Source: Bdellovibrionales bacterium (GTDB taxonomy: Bacteria; Bdellovibrionota; Bdellovibrionia; Bdellovibrionales; UBA1609). Taken from it: a DNA stretch of 11,329 nt. This document shows, piece after piece, positions 1 through 6,834 of the stretch (the first letter of the stretch is position 1; each line of letters begins with the position of its first letter). The notes beneath the pieces are model-generated. The model worked only from the letters and a program-made list of their open reading frames with translations. It made no database searches and had not been told where the DNA came from. The stretch is from positions 1-11,329 of the forward strand of contig JAGRAG010000263.1 of NCBI GenBank assembly GCA_020435025.1. The letters are read 5' to 3'. A program made the translations under genes and the position numbers.

Positions 1-51
1 CTATAAGGGCTTTAGGGCGGCAAACTTAGTCATAGGGTATCGGGTTCTTTG

Positions 52-86
52 AAAAGACCAACAAGAGGTAATCTTATTGGCCTTTT
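52..86 (-). terminator. Hairpin terminator of the His-rich protein gene
   Basis: Read on the minus strand, this is a stem of about 15 base pairs: 77-86 pairs with 52-61, 76 pairs with 62, and 72-75 pairs with 63-66. The loop is 5 bases (67-71). The 3' side ends in CTTTTC. The two imperfect positions (57/81 and 62/76) are G-U wobbles in minus-strand RNA but A-C mismatches in plus-strand RNA, which fits a hairpin serving the minus-strand gene that stops at 100. The U run is short (four), so termination efficiency is uncertain. Bases 1-51 hold nothing else that I recognise. Confidence 0.7.
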
Positions 87-99
87 CCCATTTTAAAAA

Positions 100-849
100 T
101 TAGTTTTGGCCTTTTTTACCATGTTGACCGTGATGCCCACCATGGTCATGGCCACGACCATGATCTCCGTGTCCATTCCCATGATCGCCATGGCCCCCAC
201 GATGGTGATGGTCTTTTCCATGATCACCATGACCTCTTCGGTGATGATGGTCTTTCCCATGGCCACCATGGCCTTTACCTGGTCGAGCGTGACCTTTTTT
301 ACCGTGACGTTTTTTCATTTGCATAAAGCAGCTCAAACCCAATTGCTTTTGCTCAGGCTTTAATACCTCAAGTAAAGTCATAGACAAAAGTTGAACTTTA
401 TTGGACTGAAGATCGCCAGCTGCGGTACGGATGTTTTGAATAGGGCCTTCCATATCTTTCAATTTGGAAGCATCATCCATTAACTTGTGCATGAACTCCA
501 ATCGAGCCACTTTCATCGCCGCTTCATTTTCAATTTGAGCTTTTTTGTAGGCGAAATAGTTGTCTTTCATTGCTGTCTTTTGATCCGGAGTCAGTTGTTT
601 TCCTAGAGCCATACAAGGACCCATTTTATGAGGCTTCTTGTCTGGTCTTTTTGGCATTTCTTTTTTATCACCTGGCTTTTGGACATCCATGATTTGCATA
701 GAATCAACATCCTCATCGATGAACAGCTCCATCGCTTGGTCGTTAAATTCCATGTTTGCTAATACTTCTGGTGCCAAAGCTTCTGCTGCGAATGTAGGAC
801 CACTCATAAGCATTGCCGATCCGATAACGAATGATGTAAATAATTTCAT
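100..849 (-). CDS. Spy/CpxP-like periplasmic LTxxQ protein with His-rich tail
   Basis: A 249-residue exported protein. Residues 1-21 form a signal peptide (Lys at 2, hydrophobic core, TFA before the likely cut after Ala21). The middle has LTPDQ at 86-90 and a second, LKPEQ, at 163-167, separated by a charged, probably helical stretch. This paired LTxxQ arrangement is typical of the Spy/CpxP/ZraP family of periplasmic chaperones and metal-responsive proteins. There are two cysteines in the mature protein (79, 174), which could form a disulfide. Residues 182-249 are dominated by His, Gly, Asp, Arg and Lys, with 21 histidines in 69 residues, so divalent metal binding (Zn, Ni, Cu) is likely, as in ZraP. 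The start is set by a strong AAAGGGGG Shine-Dalgarno just upstream. It is a single-gene unit, divergent from the sugar operon. Metal or envelope-stress function is inferred; the ligand is unknown. Confidence 0.75.
   Translation of the reverse strand: MKLFTSFVIGSAMLMSGPTFAAEALAPEVLANMEFNDQAMELFIDEDVDSMQIMDVQKPGDKKEMPKRPDKKPHKMGPCMALGKQLTPDQKTAMKDNYFAYKKAQIENEAAMKVARLEFMHKLMDDASKLKDMEGPIQNIRTAAGDLQSNKVQLLSMTLLEVLKPEQKQLGLSCFMQMKKRHGKKGHARPGKGHGGHGKDHHHRRGHGDHGKDHHHRGGHGDHGNGHGDHGRGHDHGGHHGQHGKKGQN
154..273 (-). repeat. Tandem repeats encoding His/Gly-rich units
   Basis: An imperfect in-frame tandem repeat in the tail of the LTxxQ protein. Two 13-residue units (residues 193-205 and 206-218, pattern GHGxHGKDHHHRx, about 39 bases each) are followed by two 7-residue units (219-225 and 226-232, GHGDHGx). 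The unit number could vary between strains by slippage or recombination without breaking the frame. An open frame on the opposite strand here is a by-product of this composition. Confidence 0.75.
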
Positions 850-863
850 ATTACCCCCTTTAA

Positions 864-886
864 TTGGTTCAATGAGAGTGAACCAA
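864..886. promoter_or_regulatory. 8-bp inverted repeat upstream of the His-rich protein gene
   Basis: TTGGTTCA (864-871) and its exact reverse complement TGAACCAA (879-886) are separated by 7 bases. The repeat ends 5 bases before the Shine-Dalgarno and about 14 bases before the start codon of the minus-strand gene. It could be a repressor operator or a 5' leader hairpin. A possible -10 element for this gene (CATAAT on the minus strand, 909-914) lies just upstream, with no good -35, so the repeat would be inside the transcribed leader. Confidence 0.45.
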
Positions 887-934
887 AGCCTACTGTCTCG
901 GCAACAAAATTATGAACTTCCGACTCCTTGCCGC

Positions 935-963
935 TTGAGGATGCAACAAATTTAGTACATAAA
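935..963 (+). promoter_or_regulatory. Possible sigma70 promoter of the sugar operon
   Basis: TTGAGG (935-940) and CATAAA (958-963) are 17 bases apart and each matches four of six consensus bases. Transcription would start near 970, giving a leader of about 68 bases that contains the 993-1007 palindrome. A closer -35-like TTGACT at 982-987 has no reasonable -10 at normal spacing. The match is modest. Confidence 0.3.
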
Positions 964-992
964 AGAGCAGAACACTGCTTCTTGACTCGGCG

Positions 993-1007
993 CTCCCATA
1001 GTGGGAG
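993..1007. promoter_or_regulatory. CTCCCA-TAG-TGGGAG palindrome before the dehydratase gene
   Basis: A perfect 6-bp inverted repeat with a 3-base centre, about 20 bases upstream of the Shine-Dalgarno (TAGGA, 1028-1032) of the dehydratase gene. It is symmetric enough to be a protein binding site. As RNA it would be a small GC-rich hairpin, but without a following T tract it is not a terminator. Confidence 0.35.
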
Positions 1008-1037
1008 ATTCTATTTTTATTCAACGGTAGGATACAT

Positions 1038-2966
1038 ATGTTTTTTATTAAAAAACTCCGCCAAGCCAACTATCAGCATGTCATTCCCGATGCACTTCTG
1101 ATCGTTCTCTCTCTTTATATCAGTCTTTTTCTGAGAGTCGGCGGCACGCCTGAAATGGAGCGTTTTCTACCCATTTTAGTGAGCTATCTTCCCATTTTTT
1201 TATGTGTTCGTTTGCTGACATTTGTTTTTACGGACGTTTATTTGATGATGTGGAGATATGTTTCAACATCAGATTCAGTAAAGCTCTTTAAAGCTGTATT
1301 ACTCTCTTCTATGTTTGTTCTTGCTATTGCGACTCTAGTGCCAGGACTTGAGGTTCTGCCAAGATCACTCTTTTTTATCGATTCGTTTGTTCTTACTTTA
1401 CTTTTGATGGGGGCACGGCTTTCTCGAAGACTTCTTTACGAGCACAGAAGTAATGGAAGTACAAAATTTGAAAACAAGACTAAAACCATTATTTATGGAG
1501 CTGGTGGGACCGGCCGAATGCTCAGTCAGCGCTATCACTCTGGTGCCATGCCGGAAATTGATTTGATCGGGTTTATAGATGATGATCCAAAAAAATTAGG
1601 AAAAGTCATCGCGGGCTCCAGGGTGGTCGGCACAAGAGAAGACCTCTCTAAACTTCTTAAAGAATCGCAAGTGACCCAAGTCATTGTTGCCATTTCTGTG
1701 GTTTCTCCGGATCTTTTAAGAAAAGTTTTTGAAATCACTCGCCCATTTAACGTGATCCCAAAAATGGCCTCTAATGAAAGCCTCGTACGTGACAACCATC
1801 GAGGCACTATAGATATTGTTCGTGAGATTGAAATCGGTGACCTTTTGCAACGGCCGCCTCGCATGATGGATCTCGAATCTGTTCGAGAGTTGATTAAAGG
1901 AAAAAGGGTGCTTGTGACCGGGGCGGGAGGCTCGATCGGTAGTGAGATCGCTCGACAGGTCTTTTCACATGAACCCTCCCGATTGTTTTTAGTCGATCAT
2001 TCTGAATTTAATTTGTATCAAATCGACAAAGAACTTCGCCTGGCCACCCACGACGTCACCCGCGTTGCCCCGTTGCTGATCGATATAAAAGATAAAAGTG
2101 CTGTCGAAAATGCTTTTAAAGAATACTCTCCAGAAATCATCTTCCACGCAGCCGCCTACAAACACGTTCACCTAGTCGAAGCCAATCCCCTCTCTGCCAT
2201 CTTAAACAATATAATGGGAACGGTCCACTTACTAGAAGCTAGCAAATTGGTGAAGGCTTCGACATTCGTAAACATCTCTTCTGACAAAGCTGTAAACCCT
2301 GCAGGAGTCATGGGCGCCACAAAAAGAGTCTGTGAAATCTTGACGGCCCTTTCGGCAAAACAAACGGGTCTTCGGTACTGCTCGGTACGCTTTGGAAACG
2401 TCTTAGGAAGTAGCGGTAGTTTAATTCCCATATTAACCGAGCAGATTCAAAGTGGTAAACCATTAACTATCACACACAAAGACATGACTCGCTACTTTAT
2501 GTTGATCCCAGAGGCTGTTCAGCTTGTGCTTAAAGCCAGCACCATTGCTCGTCCCGGAGATATAAACGTTCTAAAAATGGGAGAACCTGTAAAAATTTTG
2601 GATCTAGCTCACAGCCTTATTACTCTGCTTGGCAAATCCATCAAAGACGTTCCTATTATTTTTACTGGTCTTCGCCCTGGCGAGAAGATGTTTGAAGAGC
2701 TTTATATTCGAGGTGATGAGTTAAAAACAGAACATCCTGATATTTTAACTATCCCCAACGGAGATCTTGCGCCGTCTTTGACTTCGACAGAGTACAAAGA
2801 AATTTCTGCAAATATTGATAAGATGATTTCTTTTTCTCAGGCCGGTAACCGTGAGTCTTTGATTCTTCTCAGCCAACTTGTGCGGTCTAATTACATCGCC
2901 GATAAGACTGAAAAAGATGGCGAGGGCAGCATTTCAAATTTAGTGAGCTTTCGAAACAACAACTAA
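1038..2966 (+). CDS. WbpM/CapD-type UDP-HexNAc 4,6-dehydratase, membrane-anchored
   Basis: A 642-residue member of the long WbpM/CapD family, which converts UDP-GlcNAc to its 4-keto-6-deoxy derivative, the precursor of QuiNAc and FucNAc in O-antigens and capsules. About four N-terminal membrane segments (roughly 17-33, 43-66, 82-103, 108-128) are followed by a first Rossmann-like domain with GAGGTG at 154-159, then the catalytic extended-SDR domain with GAGGSIG at 295-301. The active-site segment has SSDK at 414-417 and VMGATK at 424-429. Met425 stands where most SDRs have the catalytic Tyr, a substitution known in WbpM itself, and Lys429 is kept. The family motif RPGEK is at 546-550. The length is usual for the long form. 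TAGGA lies 5 bases before the ATG. It is the first gene of a three-gene operon; the next start is 8 bases after its stop. The exact sugar nucleotide is inferred. Confidence 0.9.
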   Translation: MFFIKKLRQANYQHVIPDALLIVLSLYISLFLRVGGTPEMERFLPILVSYLPIFLCVRLLTFVFTDVYLMMWRYVSTSDSVKLFKAVLLSSMFVLAIATLVPGLEVLPRSLFFIDSFVLTLLLMGARLSRRLLYEHRSNGSTKFENKTKTIIYGAGGTGRMLSQRYHSGAMPEIDLIGFIDDDPKKLGKVIAGSRVVGTREDLSKLLKESQVTQVIVAISVVSPDLLRKVFEITRPFNVIPKMASNESLVRDNHRGTIDIVREIEIGDLLQRPPRMMDLESVRELIKGKRVLVTGAGGSIGSEIARQVFSHEPSRLFLVDHSEFNLYQIDKELRLATHDVTRVAPLLIDIKDKSAVENAFKEYSPEIIFHAAAYKHVHLVEANPLSAILNNIMGTVHLLEASKLVKASTFVNISSDKAVNPAGVMGATKRVCEILTALSAKQTGLRYCSVRFGNVLGSSGSLIPILTEQIQSGKPLTITHKDMTRYFMLIPEAVQLVLKASTIARPGDINVLKMGEPVKILDLAHSLITLLGKSIKDVPIIFTGLRPGEKMFEELYIRGDELKTEHPDILTIPNGDLAPSLTSTEYKEISANIDKMISFSQAGNRESLILLSQLVRSNYIADKTEKDGEGSISNLVSFRNNN

Positions 2967-2974
2967 GGATAGAA

Positions 2975-3793
2975 ATGGCGCCGACCCCTAAAGCTTCGTT
3001 GATTCACCTTTCCATTGTTTCACACGGACAATTTGATCTCGTAAACCCCTTGTTAGAAGATTTAAATGCTTGTGAAAACTCCGATAACTTTTTAGTGACC
3101 TTAACTTTAAATGTTCCTGAAAAACTTCCTACATTGAGTTTTAATTTTAAAGTACACGTCATTGAAAATGAAAGACCACTTGGATTCGGAGAAAATCATA
3201 ACCAAGCCTTTCGTTCTTCGCCCTTTACCGAGTCCTCCCGCGTATTTGTCGTATTAAACCCTGATATACGTATCGCTGAAAACATTTTTCCCATTCTCAT
3301 GGAACCTCTTTTTTCCTCTGACCCCGCCAACAACAAAAGGCCTTGTGGGGTCGTTGCTCCGAGAATCAACAACTCTGAAGGTGTTAGAGAAAATAGTGCA
3401 AGAAAGATTCCTACCCCCTGGGAGATTTTAAAAAAGGTTTGCCGACGGACCTCGGTACCGAATGCTTACTTATCTACAGAGACACCCTTTTTTCCCGACT
3501 GGATTGCCGGGATGTTTATGGTTTTTTCAAAAGACGTGTTTAAAAGTCTGCAAGGGTTTCATAATAAATTTTTTCTCTACTATGAAGATGTTGATATCTG
3601 TTGCCGATTGTGGCTTCAAGGTTATTCGGTCAAAGTCCTTCCCCAAGTTGCCGCCATCCACGAAGCCCAACGCGACAGCCATAGAAAGTTAAAATATTTA
3701 GTTTGGCACTTAAGCAGTATGGTCAAATTTTTTCTATCGTCGACGTTCTTAAAAGCTTTGCGATTCCATCAAAAAAGGAACCGACATGAGTAA
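2975..3793 (+). CDS. GT2-family glycosyltransferase (rhamnosyltransferase-like)
   Basis: A 272-residue cytoplasmic GT-A-fold glycosyltransferase of family 2. The N-terminal strand LSIVSHG (12-18) begins the nucleotide-binding domain. NERPLGFGENHNQAF (65-79) and LNPDIRI (94-100) are typical of the WbbL/rhamnosyltransferase branch, with NPD in the DXD metal/nucleotide position. The acceptor side has WIAGMFM (176-182) and FLYYEDVDICCR (200-211), where the acidic EDVD probably carries the catalytic base, and a His at 229. There is no membrane segment; basic residues at the C-terminus may hold it at the membrane. AAGGA overlaps the previous stop and serves this ATG. The gene overlaps the next by 8 bases, so translation is probably coupled. 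The donor could be dTDP-rhamnose or the UDP-sugar made by its neighbours; the sequence does not decide this. Confidence 0.85.
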   Translation: MAPTPKASLIHLSIVSHGQFDLVNPLLEDLNACENSDNFLVTLTLNVPEKLPTLSFNFKVHVIENERPLGFGENHNQAFRSSPFTESSRVFVVLNPDIRIAENIFPILMEPLFSSDPANNKRPCGVVAPRINNSEGVRENSARKIPTPWEILKKVCRRTSVPNAYLSTETPFFPDWIAGMFMVFSKDVFKSLQGFHNKFFLYYEDVDICCRLWLQGYSVKVLPQVAAIHEAQRDSHRKLKYLVWHLSSMVKFFLSSTFLKALRFHQKRNRHE

Positions 3794-4760
3794 AAGAGTT
3801 CTTATCACCGGAGCCGGAGGGTTCGTTGGCCAACGTTTAATTCCCTACCTTTTAACTAAAGAATATAGTGTCATTGCCGCGATCAGAAACGCCAACTCCC
3901 CACAGGCAAGTACGACCTCTGAAAAAATAAACACTGTTGTGTTTCCAGACATATCGGAAAGTACAGATTGGCAACCAACACTTCAAGGGGTTGATTGCAT
4001 TGTTCATCTTATGGCTCGCGTTCATGTCATGAATGAAACAGAAAAGGACCCTCTCCGTGCTTTTAGAAAGCACAATGTCGAGTCCACAATGAATTTGCTC
4101 AAACAAGCAGAGGCCTGTGGAGTTAAGAGATTTCTTTACGTTAGTAGCATAAAAGTCAATGGAGAGGCCACAAATGAAAGGCCCTATACGGCGGACGATA
4201 CTCCCGCTCCAGAAGACCTTTACGCTCATTCAAAATACGAAGCCGAAAAAGCCCTATTGGATTTTTCCAAATCTCACAACATCGAAGTCGTTATCTTACG
4301 CCCACCCCTGATGTACGGACCCGGCGTTAAAGGAAATTTCCGTCGATTGATGAAGCTTGTAATGACCGGCCTTCCTCTCCCTTTTGGTAGTTTTAAAAAT
4401 AAACGGAGCCTTCTTTTTGTAGATAATTTTATTTCTTTAATTGAGGTCTGTCTCTCCCATGAAAGCGCCCCTCAAAAAATCTTTTTAGCCAGCGATGATC
4501 ACGATCTTTCAACGGCAGAACTCATTGCCTTAATTGGTAAATCACTCAGTAAGTCACCCCACCTTATCCCATTTCCCGTACCTTTTTTAACTTGGGCCGC
4601 AACTCTTATCGGAAAATCCCAAGAGATCTCACGCCTTTCTGGTTCCTTACAAATGAACATCTCTTCAACCAAAGAAACTCTCCAATGGACTCCCCCATTT
4701 TCAGTTGAGCAAGGCCTAGAGACGACCGCAAACTGGTACCTCAAAAACCATACAAAATAA
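3786..4760 (+). CDS. WbpV/WbpK-like UDP-4-keto-6-deoxy-HexNAc reductase (extended SDR)
   Basis: A 324-residue extended short-chain dehydrogenase. The NAD(P)-binding GAGGFVG is at 9-15. The catalytic set is Ser120/121 in VSSIKVNGE and Tyr146-x3-Lys150 in YAHSK. Family features include HLMARVHVMN (74-83), LRPPLMYGPGVKGNF (171-185), RSLLFVDN (207-214) and WTPPFSVEQGL (301-311). This combination is characteristic of the WbpV/WbpK/WreQ-like group, which reduces the 4-keto product of WbpM-type dehydratases to UDP-QuiNAc or UDP-FucNAc. Generic pipelines often call such proteins UDP-glucose 4-epimerase. An AAAAGGAA Shine-Dalgarno lies inside the end of the glycosyltransferase gene, which it overlaps by 8 bases. 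The pairing with the dehydratase in the same operon supports the reductase role. Which C4 epimer it makes cannot be read from the sequence. Confidence 0.82.
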   Translation: MSKRVLITGAGGFVGQRLIPYLLTKEYSVIAAIRNANSPQASTTSEKINTVVFPDISESTDWQPTLQGVDCIVHLMARVHVMNETEKDPLRAFRKHNVESTMNLLKQAEACGVKRFLYVSSIKVNGEATNERPYTADDTPAPEDLYAHSKYEAEKALLDFSKSHNIEVVILRPPLMYGPGVKGNFRRLMKLVMTGLPLPFGSFKNKRSLLFVDNFISLIEVCLSHESAPQKIFLASDDHDLSTAELIALIGKSLSKSPHLIPFPVPFLTWAATLIGKSQEISRLSGSLQMNISSTKETLQWTPPFSVEQGLETTANWYLKNHTK

Positions 4761-4791
4761 AGCAAACCAACCCGCGTTCTGTAAAGTACTG

Positions 4792-4833
4792 AAAGCACTT
4801 ATGCTTTTGACAACCTCTGTTGTTCTTTTTTTT
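4792..4833 (+). terminator. Tandem-hairpin terminator after the sugar operon
   Basis: Two adjacent small hairpins are followed by a T8 tract (4826-4833). The first is AAAGCA (4792-4797) with TGCTTT (4802-4807) and a 4-base loop. The second is ACAAC (4810-4814) with GTTGT (4819-4823) and a 4-base loop, plus a G-T pair. The second stem sits two bases before the T tract, as in a Rho-independent terminator, although it is short. It separates the sugar operon from the independently transcribed lipoprotein gene. Confidence 0.6.
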
Positions 4834-4862
4834 CAATTTTATTGGGCAAAGGGTTAAAATTC

Positions 4863-4890
4863 TTGACATTTTCGCAATGCGTTGTATATT
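4863..4890 (+). promoter_or_regulatory. Sigma70-type promoter of the lipoprotein gene
   Basis: A perfect -35 TTGACA (4863-4868), a 16-base spacer and -10 TATATT (4885-4890, five of six consensus bases). Transcription should begin near 4897, giving a leader of about 14 bases that contains the GAGGTGA Shine-Dalgarno (4902-4908). This is the best promoter in the window. It excludes the longer in-frame start at 4842, which lies upstream of it. Confidence 0.8.
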
Positions 4891-4910
4891 GGCCGCTTAG
4901 CGAGGTGAAT

Positions 4911-5585
4911 ATGAAAAAGACGGCTTGGCTTCTTATAACAGCTTTATCACTTGGAATCGTTGCCTGTGGAGGTAGTGGTGGAGCACCCCGTATTCAAGGA
5001 AGTGCCTGTGATCAAGGCTGGGACCCCGTTCCTGTGGATATGAAAGAAGAAGTGGGAACAAAAGTGACCCAAAAACCTGCCGAGCGTTTTTCCTCCCTTC
5101 CTAAAGGAACTTATAGTTACGAAGGAGCTGACTTTGTTTACCGTAAGCTGACGGATTTACCTTATAAAGTGATTCCCAAATACACGACTCTTCATGTTAA
5201 AGATGTTCCCGATCCTCTAAAACCTGGAAGTTTTACTCTTGTGAATAATTGTGTTTCAAATGTGAATAAAGGAACTGTCGTCAACTCTGCCGACACAGAA
5301 ATTTCCGCAATCACAGAAATCATTGTCAAAGATGCCAACGATATTAGCTACAGCATTAAAAGTTATAAAATGGCTTTAGCAAATGGACAGCTCACCAAAG
5401 AAACAACGGAAGCTGTCGCACAAAAAGGTTCTCCACAAAATTTTTATCAAGTCCCTGAGGATCAATACGAAATCTACCAACTTAAGGCCGACGCAAATGT
5501 CTACGAAATCCGCTTTCGTGAAGACATCGAAAAAAACACGCACCTTTATCTCTCCGTCCGCTTTCGACGTAGCGATATAAAATAA
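4911..5585 (+). CDS. Lipoprotein of unknown function
   Basis: A 224-residue lipoprotein. MKKT and a hydrophobic segment (about 5-18) lead into the lipobox IVAC, with the lipidated Cys at 19, followed by a flexible GGSGG. There is no Asp at +2, so by the E. coli rule it would be sorted to the outer membrane. The mature part is rich in short beta-type segments and charged residues, has two more cysteines (33, 114) that could pair, and matches no family I can name. The start at 4911 is chosen over an in-frame start 69 bases upstream because of the signal peptide, the GAGGTGA Shine-Dalgarno 2 bases before the ATG and the promoter at 4863-4890. The gene stands alone between a terminator and a long inverted repeat. 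Its last Lys codon and stop codon (TAA, 5583-5585) lie inside the left arm of that repeat. Confidence 0.85.
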   Translation: MKKTAWLLITALSLGIVACGGSGGAPRIQGSACDQGWDPVPVDMKEEVGTKVTQKPAERFSSLPKGTYSYEGADFVYRKLTDLPYKVIPKYTTLHVKDVPDPLKPGSFTLVNNCVSNVNKGTVVNSADTEISAITEIIVKDANDISYSIKSYKMALANGQLTKETTEAVAQKGSPQNFYQVPEDQYEIYQLKADANVYEIRFREDIEKNTHLYLSVRFRRSDIK

Positions 5586-5783
5586 CTGATATACATTCAC
5601 AGCTGAGATTTTAACTCTCTCTTATTTTTGGCTCTCTCTCAATGACTTTGTGGCTCGGTCAAGCTGGAAGCGCTCCCCGAAGGGGATGACCACAAAGCAG
5701 GAGCTGTGCCCAAAAGTTATTGAGAGAGAGCCAAAAATGAGAGAGAGTTAAAATCTCAGCTGTGAATGTATATCAGTTATTTT
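5579..5783. repeat. Long inverted repeat, two 71-base arms with 63-base centre
   Basis: Bases 5579-5649 are the reverse complement of 5713-5783 at 69 of 71 positions. The exceptions are 5623/5739 and 5644/5718, both T-G pairs on the plus strand. The arms contain two CTCTCTC-type runs; the centre (5650-5712) is more GC-rich and has smaller repeats: TCCCC-GAA-GGGGA at 5674-5686, and CTTTGTGG (5646-5653) with CCACAAAG (5690-5697). There is no open frame of note inside. The stop codons of both convergent genes are in the arms. No flanking target duplication is visible. It may be a miniature (MITE-like) palindromic element, an unusually long bidirectional terminator, or the first turned into the second. 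It does not fit CRISPR, attC or tRNA structure. Confidence 0.9.
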
Positions 5784-5787
5784 TTTT
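5579..5787 (+). terminator. Probable terminator formed by the long inverted repeat
   Basis: In plus-strand RNA the whole 71-base arm can pair, with two G-U wobbles, and the helix runs directly into eight uridines (5780-5787), so it should end transcription from the lipoprotein gene. On the minus strand, serving mltG, the helix ends in only four uridines and has two A-C mismatches, so termination there would be weaker. The stem is several times longer than ordinary intrinsic terminators, and as RNA it would be a good substrate for a double-strand-specific nuclease such as RNase III (inference). Confidence 0.6.
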
Positions 5788-6819
5788 GTGAAGATCTCTC
5801 CAAGACTTTCCTTCGCGACCGCTTCGTAAAATCTGATACTGCCTAACGGCTTTATTATGATCTATAAGATTCGACGTGAACTCCGTCGTTCCATCATTCC
5901 GGCTGACAAAGTACAGAAAGCTTGTCTGATCAGGACGCATCGTTGCCCTTAGTGCCGCCTCACCGGGATTTGAGATCGGTCCATAGGGAAGACCATTGAC
6001 TCGATAGGTGTTGTACTTGGTGTAGCTTTTTATGTCTTGGCGTGTGATGTTGTTTTTTGGAGTTCCCGTTTTATCTAAGATTCCATATAAAATCGTTGGA
6101 TCGCTTTGCAGTCTCATTTTCTTTTGCAACCGGTTGTGAAATACGCTTGAAATAATCGTTCGATCATCGGGTGCTCCCGTTTCTTTTTCAACAATACTGG
6201 CTAAAGTCACTACTTCGTGTCGTTTCATTTTAACAGGGTGGTTCATAACAAGATCTTTGTACACAGCAAGAAAGTTAACAACCATGGCTCTAACAAGTTC
6301 ATCGACTTCCGTAAATCTTGTTACCTTGTAGGTGTCTGGAAAAAGATATCCTTCTAAAGAGTCAATATTTTCAGCCAATAACTCCCGAATTAAGTTTTTG
6401 TCCCGACAGACCTCAAGAAACTCTTTCGCTGAGTAAAAGCCTTTTTCCGCAAGAAGATTGGCTATCTCATACATATTCAAGCCTTCTTGAATCGTTATTG
6501 GATACTCAATACTTTTCCCAGAAACTAAAATGTCTAAAACCTCCTGAGGAGTGCTGCCCTCAGGTATAAGATACTCTCCAACACGAATCTTGGTTGTTTT
6601 ATCCAGTAAGCGAGCTAAAAAATAAAAATAGCGGTCATTAGTAATGACCGATTTTTCTTTTAATTCTCTGGCCACTTGATTAAATGTTCTCCCCTTAGGA
6701 AGCTCAAAATGAATTTCATTTTTGCTTTTAGAACCGTACAAAAAAGCGATTGCGTTCCAAGCAACAAATCCAGATAGAAGAACAATCGAGACAACAACTA
6801 AGCTTAAAAGTTTACGCAT
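5773..6819 (-). CDS. MltG endolytic murein transglycosylase (YceG-like)
   Basis: A 348-residue inner-membrane enzyme that cuts nascent glycan strands of peptidoglycan and is thought to set their length. One membrane anchor (about 5-28) is followed by a LysM-like region (about 35-105) and the YceG catalytic domain. Family motifs are LEGYLFPDTY (155-164), ASIVEKETG (207-215) with the catalytic Glu at 211 (equivalent to E. coli Glu218), HNRLQKKMRLQSDPT (228-242) and VNGLPYGPISNPG (274-286). It is complete and of normal length. The start has an AAAGGGAG Shine-Dalgarno that touches the astD stop, with only 15 bases between the genes, so it is probably transcribed with the succinyltransferase operon. 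The last three codons and the TGA stop lie in the right arm of the long inverted repeat. The C-terminus after about 330 is a basic tail and not part of the catalytic core. Confidence 0.93.
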   Translation of the reverse strand: MRKLLSLVVVSIVLLSGFVAWNAIAFLYGSKSKNEIHFELPKGRTFNQVARELKEKSVITNDRYFYFLARLLDKTTKIRVGEYLIPEGSTPQEVLDILVSGKSIEYPITIQEGLNMYEIANLLAEKGFYSAKEFLEVCRDKNLIRELLAENIDSLEGYLFPDTYKVTRFTEVDELVRAMVVNFLAVYKDLVMNHPVKMKRHEVVTLASIVEKETGAPDDRTIISSVFHNRLQKKMRLQSDPTILYGILDKTGTPKNNITRQDIKSYTKYNTYRVNGLPYGPISNPGEAALRATMRPDQTSFLYFVSRNDGTTEFTSNLIDHNKAVRQYQILRSGREGKSWRDLHKKNN

Positions 6820-6834
6820 CTTTCTACGCTCCCT